Source of the DNA: Kryptolebias marmoratus
Lineage: Eukaryota; Chordata; Actinopteri; Cyprinodontiformes; Rivulidae
Assembly: GCF_001649575.2 (NCBI RefSeq)
Contig: NC_051443.1
Location: forward strand, 17,746,731 to 17,810,730
Reading direction: 5' to 3'
Length of the DNA: 64,000 nucleotides
Made by a program: the position numbers and the translations under genes. This document shows, one piece after another, positions 59,036 to 64,000 of the stretch. Numbering within the stretch: the stretch's first letter is position 1; each line of letters begins with the position of its first letter. A model generated the notes under the pieces. The model ran no database searches. It saw nothing but the letters and a program-made list of their open reading frames with translations, and was not told the origin of the DNA.

Positions 59036-62000
59036 GTAGATGCACAATGAAGGACAGATTAATGCAGATTAACAACACAGAGTATAGAGTCAGAGCAGAG
59101 CAGGAAACAGCCGAAGTGACTGAAAATAGGTCAACAGTGGCAACAGACATGGAATAAACTGCTTGGGATCGAGAAGTCGGAAAGCTTTTTATGTACTGAT
59201 GTTCAGATTTGTTAAATAAATAAAAACACAAGTTAGGTTGAAACTGTAAACTTAGCGGTCTAGGAGACATTTTGCGAAAGCTGCTTGTCTCAACGCAGAG
59301 CCCTGACTTTATGGCGCTCCACCACCCTGCTTGATCCCTGATGTATTCATATTTATTCTCGTTCTTTCTCTTTTCTTTCATGTTTAGAAGCAGATTCACT
59401 CTCATATTTCCACTTAAATGTCTTATCCTCAATTCTACGCTTGTCCGATTTGACCATATTTGTTTACCTACACAGTCTACAGCCAGCCTAAAGTAGGTCA
59501 ATTATGTGAGTCTAGCTTCCGACAGCCAAGTGCTTTGTTTTCATTGAGGGTGGACCTGCATTTCAGAATTGCATATCAAAATATCAGGACAACTACTGGG
59601 GTAAACTCGTTCAAACTGCACCATTTCATATTATTCAGAATAATCTTTGTTATGTTTGATTTAATAGTCTGCGATGCAACGAGTACCTTCAGATTTTTAT
59701 CATCTTCTTTTAATGTTTACAGTGATAACATCTGTCTGCTGACATCCAGTGTAGTTAATCTGTCAGGAAATGAACCATTAAACTCTGCTGAGCTCATTTT
59801 TTCTCACTATTTACTCTCCTTTTATTCACCGTTCTATTCTTTAAACACATACTGACATTCTGCTTTTTTTTCAATACTTAAACAATAACGTATCATGTGT
59901 TGTATGTTTAAACAACACTATTAAAGTGGGGTCAGAGTTTTTTTTAAATTTATCTAAATTATTGGGCAAACCCTTCTTTGGAGACATGCAGATGGACCAG
60001 TTTTACTTTTTTGTTTTGTTTTTTGCAGCAGATGGAGCTAAATCACTAAAGCTCAAAAATCTCCCATCCTTTTTTTTCTGGACAGATATGGAAAAAATGT
60101 CTTAGTATTTGACCATATTCCCTCCACTCTGCAACACCTTCATCACCATCTAGTGGTGTGTTCATGTCACAGTTCAGCAATCTGTCTAAAACCGATGGTT
60201 CTCTGCACTAACCTGTTCAGGTGTGCACCCTCTGCTCGGTTGTAAGTTTATTTTGAACAGATTTTATCTATTCATCTGTTTTCTTTACCTGCTTCTCCTC
60301 CAAATCCTAAAGCGGCGAGTTATTAACATCAGGAATGCAAGCAAATCATGAACGTGTGATTCGTGCTGAAGAGTTGATAATGGTGCACATAAAAGGCTGA
60401 AACCATACTTGACAAGGTGTCTCATTCAGAAGTTGCAGGTTTGTTCATTTTAAATGAAAGTGTTTAGCTTAAAAGTGCTATTTGAGAGTGCTTTTGTATT
60501 TTAGTTCATATGTTATTAAATTGCTGAACTGATCACAGCCTAATGTATTTGCGGTGCAACATTCAAGGTCCTATTAAAACTGCCGTTTGCAGAAAAAGCT
60601 GAATATTATTCTCTTCCTTCAGCAGCATGCTAACAGAGATTAAAACTACTGATTAAAGCTACTTAATCTTTTGAAGATGAGTCAAATATTATTCAGTGAA
60701 GGTGATATAATTATTAATATATCATTAATAGCTTTCGGTGTTTACAAAATTTAAATGAACTGTGCCCACTTAGAGACTGTGCAGTTTAAATCTGATGAAA
60801 GTGAGCGAGCACAAGGCCTCTTCTGAAAATAAATTTCTTGTGAAAAAAGTAAAAAAGCCAGGAAGTCAGAACTTGAGCCGTATTCAGTCAGATAGTGAGG
60901 AGACGTTTCTTCCTGTGATGGATAGATTATCAGAGTTTCTCCTTGCAGTCATTAAATTCTGATGATGAGGCTGAAGAATGCACCGCCTGCATCTCTGCAT
61001 GCTAAAGCCACCTCACTCCTGCCGTCTGTATTTAACAGAAGAATAGATCAGCACTTAAGGTGCATTAAACAGCACAATGTTGCATTATTTTTATGGCTTG
61101 TAGGCTACCACAGAAGATAACGCAGCATGTTCTTAGTGCATATCCTCCTTGCACAGATAAACTTACCTTGAAATTGGCGCTATAAAGAGAAGAGCTGCAT
61201 GCAACAAATGGTTGCTGCAATTTTTTTAGCTGGAGATGAAGGTAAGTTAAGGCAAAAAAAGATCAAATGATAGTTAGGTTTGTGCAAGATGTGTGCACTA
61301 AACTGTTCAATCTTAAAAGGACTGCTTTGGCTTTATTTTGTTAAAGGCAAACGTTTCCTTGTCAAAGAACGACAAATAAAATGCATTTTTAAGTTCTTTT
61401 GCTGGAGAATTATGTTTAAGTTGTGTATTCTGTACAGTTATGTCAGATTTCACCCCCAGAAATCTTCCTGTACAGTTTCAAATGAAGACGCACAATTTCA
61501 GCACCACCTTTGGGACTTTCTACACCTGTAGTACTGATACTTCTTTGTGTTTTTAGTAGTTCATTGTGTGTCTCAGCACCAGAAGTACCAGCTGACTGAC
61601 CAATGCATCTAAAATTTCTGACCCTTCATAAAAGCGCACACGTGGCCCACTTTGCCTGTTCCCAGACTAATATTTTAACTCTTGATGATTGATTAGCTTT
61701 CCACTCCCCGATACTTAAACCGAGTCCATTATGTTCTGCCGACTCATCAACTGTGAACTGTGCTCACGTTCTGTTTTACTTTCACTGCCTTCCAAATCAG
61801 GCTGAACAGAAGCACAAATTAAAGCTTTTACCCCGTTTGCAACATGGGTGGAAATTATACCAGCTCTGCTACAGCCTTGAAAAAAAAAAAGCTGCTTTTC
61901 CAGTCACAGCGGTCTCGTCGCCGGTCAAGTCTGATTAAAACCATTCGACTCGTTTGGTGTAAGTATCAGTGACCAAGTCTGGAGATACAACAGGGGGCAG

Positions 62001-62580
62001 AGCAGACTCATTTACGCTAAGTGCTGCTCATATCCCAGCCATCAGCAGATGTGGATCAATGCCTGGTTTTACAGTTTTGCGATGCTGAAACGACTGCTCT
62101 TTAAAAAGACAGATCTGACTATTAGTATTAGTACTGTTCGCCCATTAGTGAAGAAATTCCTTCAGTTAAAACCTTCCACCCTCAAATGTAACGACACACG
62201 GTGCTCAGGAGGGAAGTGGAGTTCATCTAACGTGAACCAGGATGTAAAATGGTGCTGCTTAGATGGATTGCTTGCAAGTGCAGGTAACTTTGGATTACGT
62301 GAAGGAAAAACTTGTTTACTTAACAGGGGATGCTTTGCACTCACGCTCTTATCTTTTCTTCCCCGGCTGCTCAGGCGGTTTAAGTCATAATTGCTGATGC
62401 TAGTGCAAACATCTGATGAATTAAAGGAGGCTGATGGGCGAAGAAGATGACAGACAGCAGGTGATGTTTGTAGCTCCCCTGTCAGAGTCAGCAGCTCAGA
62501 AGAAGAGAGACATCTGAGACGTTTTCACTGTTTTTATCTGAAAGAACTTTGGCAGAGGTGATATCTAATGCAAGTCAACA
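59036..62580 (+). other. kcnip3 intron between alternative N-terminal exons
   Basis: About 3.5 kb with no coding exon I can support. It should contain the promoter of the membrane-segment isoform, probably within the last few hundred bases, but no TATA or other motif stands out. The sequence is AT-rich with no clear transposon. Confidence 0.5.
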
Positions 62581-62683
62581 ATGGGCTTAGAGGGCATGGA
62601 AATATTTGGCATTGCTGTTGTTGTCGGACTATTTATTGTTGTCCTCAAACAGTTTGGGATTTGGGAGCCTTTGTCTCTGGAAG
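62581..62683 (+). CDS. kcnip3: Alternative first exon of kcnip3 encoding a membrane segment (KChIP4a/KChIP3x type)
   Basis: Reads MGLEGMEIFGIAVVVGLF, then a short IVVLKQFGIWEPLSLE stretch, and ends with one G before GTAGGA (phase 1). This matches the layout of the KChIP4a N-terminus (an LEGLE start, one hydrophobic helix, an L-x-QFG turn and an acidic end) that inhibits Kv4 inactivation and holds the protein in membranes. Similar exons are known as KChIP3x and KChIP2x. The phase-1 end is the same as that of the exon at 58861-59035, so both can splice to the same downstream EF-hand exon. ATG at 62581 has A at -3. It lies 3.5 kb downstream of the other N-terminal exon, implying a second promoter inside the gene. 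No acceptor upstream keeps the frame, which supports a first exon rather than an internal one. Confidence 0.8.
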
Positions 62684-63592
62684 GTAGGATAAAACTTGAC
62701 TTTTTCTTGTTCTGTGAAGCCACGCAGCAGCATTATCTTATTATTAAACTGGTAAAGAATAGCCTTAATGTCAAAAATCTATTTTTTTTAAGATATTCAA
62801 GTTCACAGCAAAACTTTTGTGTAATTATTTACCCTCATTTCCTTGCAAAAAAGAAAAAGTCTTTTGTTAAACTCCTTCACTGTGATTTGCAAGATAGATT
62901 TGAAAAATAAATGTTTATGCATTTTAATATGCTCACTTTGTGTAAATGTTGTACAAAGCTGATTATTTGTAACATTCATGTGCATTTTTTCTTCCCCTCC
63001 CACTCCTGTATTTCATCTCTCTCTTGTCCCGTTCAAAATCTGTTCTTGTGACAAATTGTAAAGATGGTGAGTAAATTATTGGTCAAATTTCTTTCTTTCT
63101 TACTAGAAGTTCCAAGAAATACGTTCCCTTTAAACCTGTATGAATTTAAACTTGTAAAGTTTTGTTCTTTAAAAGCCAGCAGACTGTGTTGAACATGCTG
63201 TCAGATAATAACACTGAATGTGACACATACTGACCCATTTGAAATTAGTAATATCAGTATTTTTTTTTGTTTATGTCTATGTCTAAAATTTATACATTTT
63301 ATTGAGAAACTGCCTTATATAAGCAATGCTGATCTGAAAAAAAGATTTAAAAAATAAACAAAAAAGAAACAAGACTGGTTAAATTACTCATATATTTAAT
63401 TTTGTAAGTTTAAACCTGGTAGGGTGTATGACTAAAGTAAAATGAGACTAATTATGTACAGAAATGAGCAACAATCAGTGTTCAAAATGTGGGTTTTATC
63501 ACAAATGATCTCAGAAAATTGCTATTTATTTTTCATTGTAAACTAAATTTATTTTAGAATACTGTATGAGTTGGGTGAATTACTTTGAATTG
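62684..63592 (+). other. kcnip3 intron, right part of the window
   Basis: No coding exon is recognised. A pyrimidine-rich tract (62993-63040) is followed by TAAAG, ATG and GTGAGT at 63059-63071, which would make only a 3-base exon and is not accepted as real. Confidence 0.45.
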
Positions 63593-63808
63593 TGTGATGA
63601 TATGATATGATATGATAAAAGATTTGATACAATAAGATACATAATATGGTATGATACCAAAACATATAATATAATATAATACAATATTCATTTTAATAAT
63701 GTGATTCAAAACAGTATTTATTATATAATATGATACAACATGTATAGTGATTCAATATATACACTACAATATGATATAATTTAATATCATACAATACGAT
63801 ACTTTATA
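63593..63808. repeat. AT-rich TGATA-type degenerate microsatellite
   Basis: Begins with TGATATGATATGATATGATA (5-bp units) and decays into ATAATATAATAC and GATACAATA strings up to the satellite that follows. Confidence 0.8.
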
Positions 63809-64000
63809 GGGTTAGGGTCTCTATTTTGGGGAACATGTTTTAGACTATGTGCTGTTCTATTATCCAGGGTTTAGGGGTTTAGGGCCTTTTGGCCCTGGGC
63901 TAGGGTTAGGGTCTCCTCAGTGTTGAAGGGGTTAGGGCCTTTTGGCCCTGGGCTAGGGTTAGGGTCTCCTCAGTGTTGAAGGGGTTAGGGCCTTTTGGCC
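63808..64000. repeat. 53-bp satellite with telomere-like TTAGGG motifs, running off the window edge
   Basis: The string GGGCCTTTTGGCCC starts at 63882, 63935 and 63988, giving a constant 53-bp period with near-identical units. Each unit holds two TTAGGG motifs and a GGGCC-TTTT-GGCCC hairpin. A degenerate partial unit starts at 63808. The array continues beyond the window. Confidence 0.9.

Noticed and set aside
58857..59501. 214-codon minus-strand open frame
   Set aside because: Antisense to the well supported kcnip3 exon 58861-59035; the protein shows no domain and the frame is explained by lack of stops in the complementary strand.
57284..62683. Assignment of the KChIP gene to kcnip4 because of the KChIP4a-like exon
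   Set aside because: The exon with KWQRPRLTR and KCCLVKWI is specific to KCNIP3, and KChIP3x is known to use a similar membrane exon.
63063..63065. Three-base microexon (ATG) before GTGAGT in the kcnip3 intron
   Set aside because: It would keep phase and read Glu-Asp-Gly, but a three-base exon cannot be supported from sequence and the only AG is far from the pyrimidine tract.

Overview
This window is vertebrate nuclear DNA, almost certainly from a ray-finned (teleost) fish. Many short coding exons are flanked by GT..AG signals, the introns are mostly compact, and fish-type interspersed repeats and microsatellites are common. Nothing bacterial, viral or CRISPR-like is present. I assigned genes by assembling exons by eye, checking splice phase, and comparing with protein families from memory. 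No search was run.

Five protein-coding genes lie on strictly alternating strands. (1) aak1 (+, 5' end outside the window) gives 18 exons from 52 to 10324 ending in the short AAK1 C-terminus. A phase-compatible alternative last exon at 15874-16478 matches the long, clathrin-binding form. (2) antxr1 (-, 31500 to 19857) is complete in 18 exons and encodes 599 aa: vWA domain, one membrane span and a proline-rich tail. (3) A BMP1/tolloid metalloprotease (+, 33099 to 46056) is complete in 20 exons and encodes 971 aa: signal, prodomain, astacin, CUB-CUB-EGF-CUB-EGF-CUB-CUB. (4) A TRIM69/TRIM105-like RING-B-box-coiled-coil-PRY/SPRY E3 ligase (-, 50672 to 47768) is complete in 6 exons. (5) kcnip3 (+) is represented by its first two exons (57284-59035) and by a separate membrane-segment first exon of the KChIP4a/KChIP3x type (62581-62683). 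Its EF-hand exons lie beyond the window.

aak1/antxr1 and tolloid/TRIM are tail-to-tail. antxr1/tolloid (1.6 kb apart) and TRIM/kcnip3 (about 6.6 kb apart) are head-to-head. The genes do not form one pathway. AAK1 acts in clathrin endocytosis, ANTXR1 in collagen adhesion, BMP1/tolloid in procollagen and chordin processing, TRIM in ubiquitination, and KCNIP3 in Kv4 channel regulation and calcium sensing.

The non-coding space holds a hAT-type MITE in three full copies plus a fragment (one copy with a perfect 8-bp target duplication), a 589-bp palindromic TA-flanked element in an antxr1 intron, two unnamed dispersed repeat families, LINE remnants (L1-like and L2/Rex-like), a TTTTAGCT-rich minisatellite in two introns of the tolloid gene, and a 53-bp satellite carrying TTAGGG at the right edge. 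I found no convincing undescribed system. The most interesting points are the alternative exons of aak1 and kcnip3, the MITE sitting next to the aak1 long-form splice acceptor, and the repeat families.
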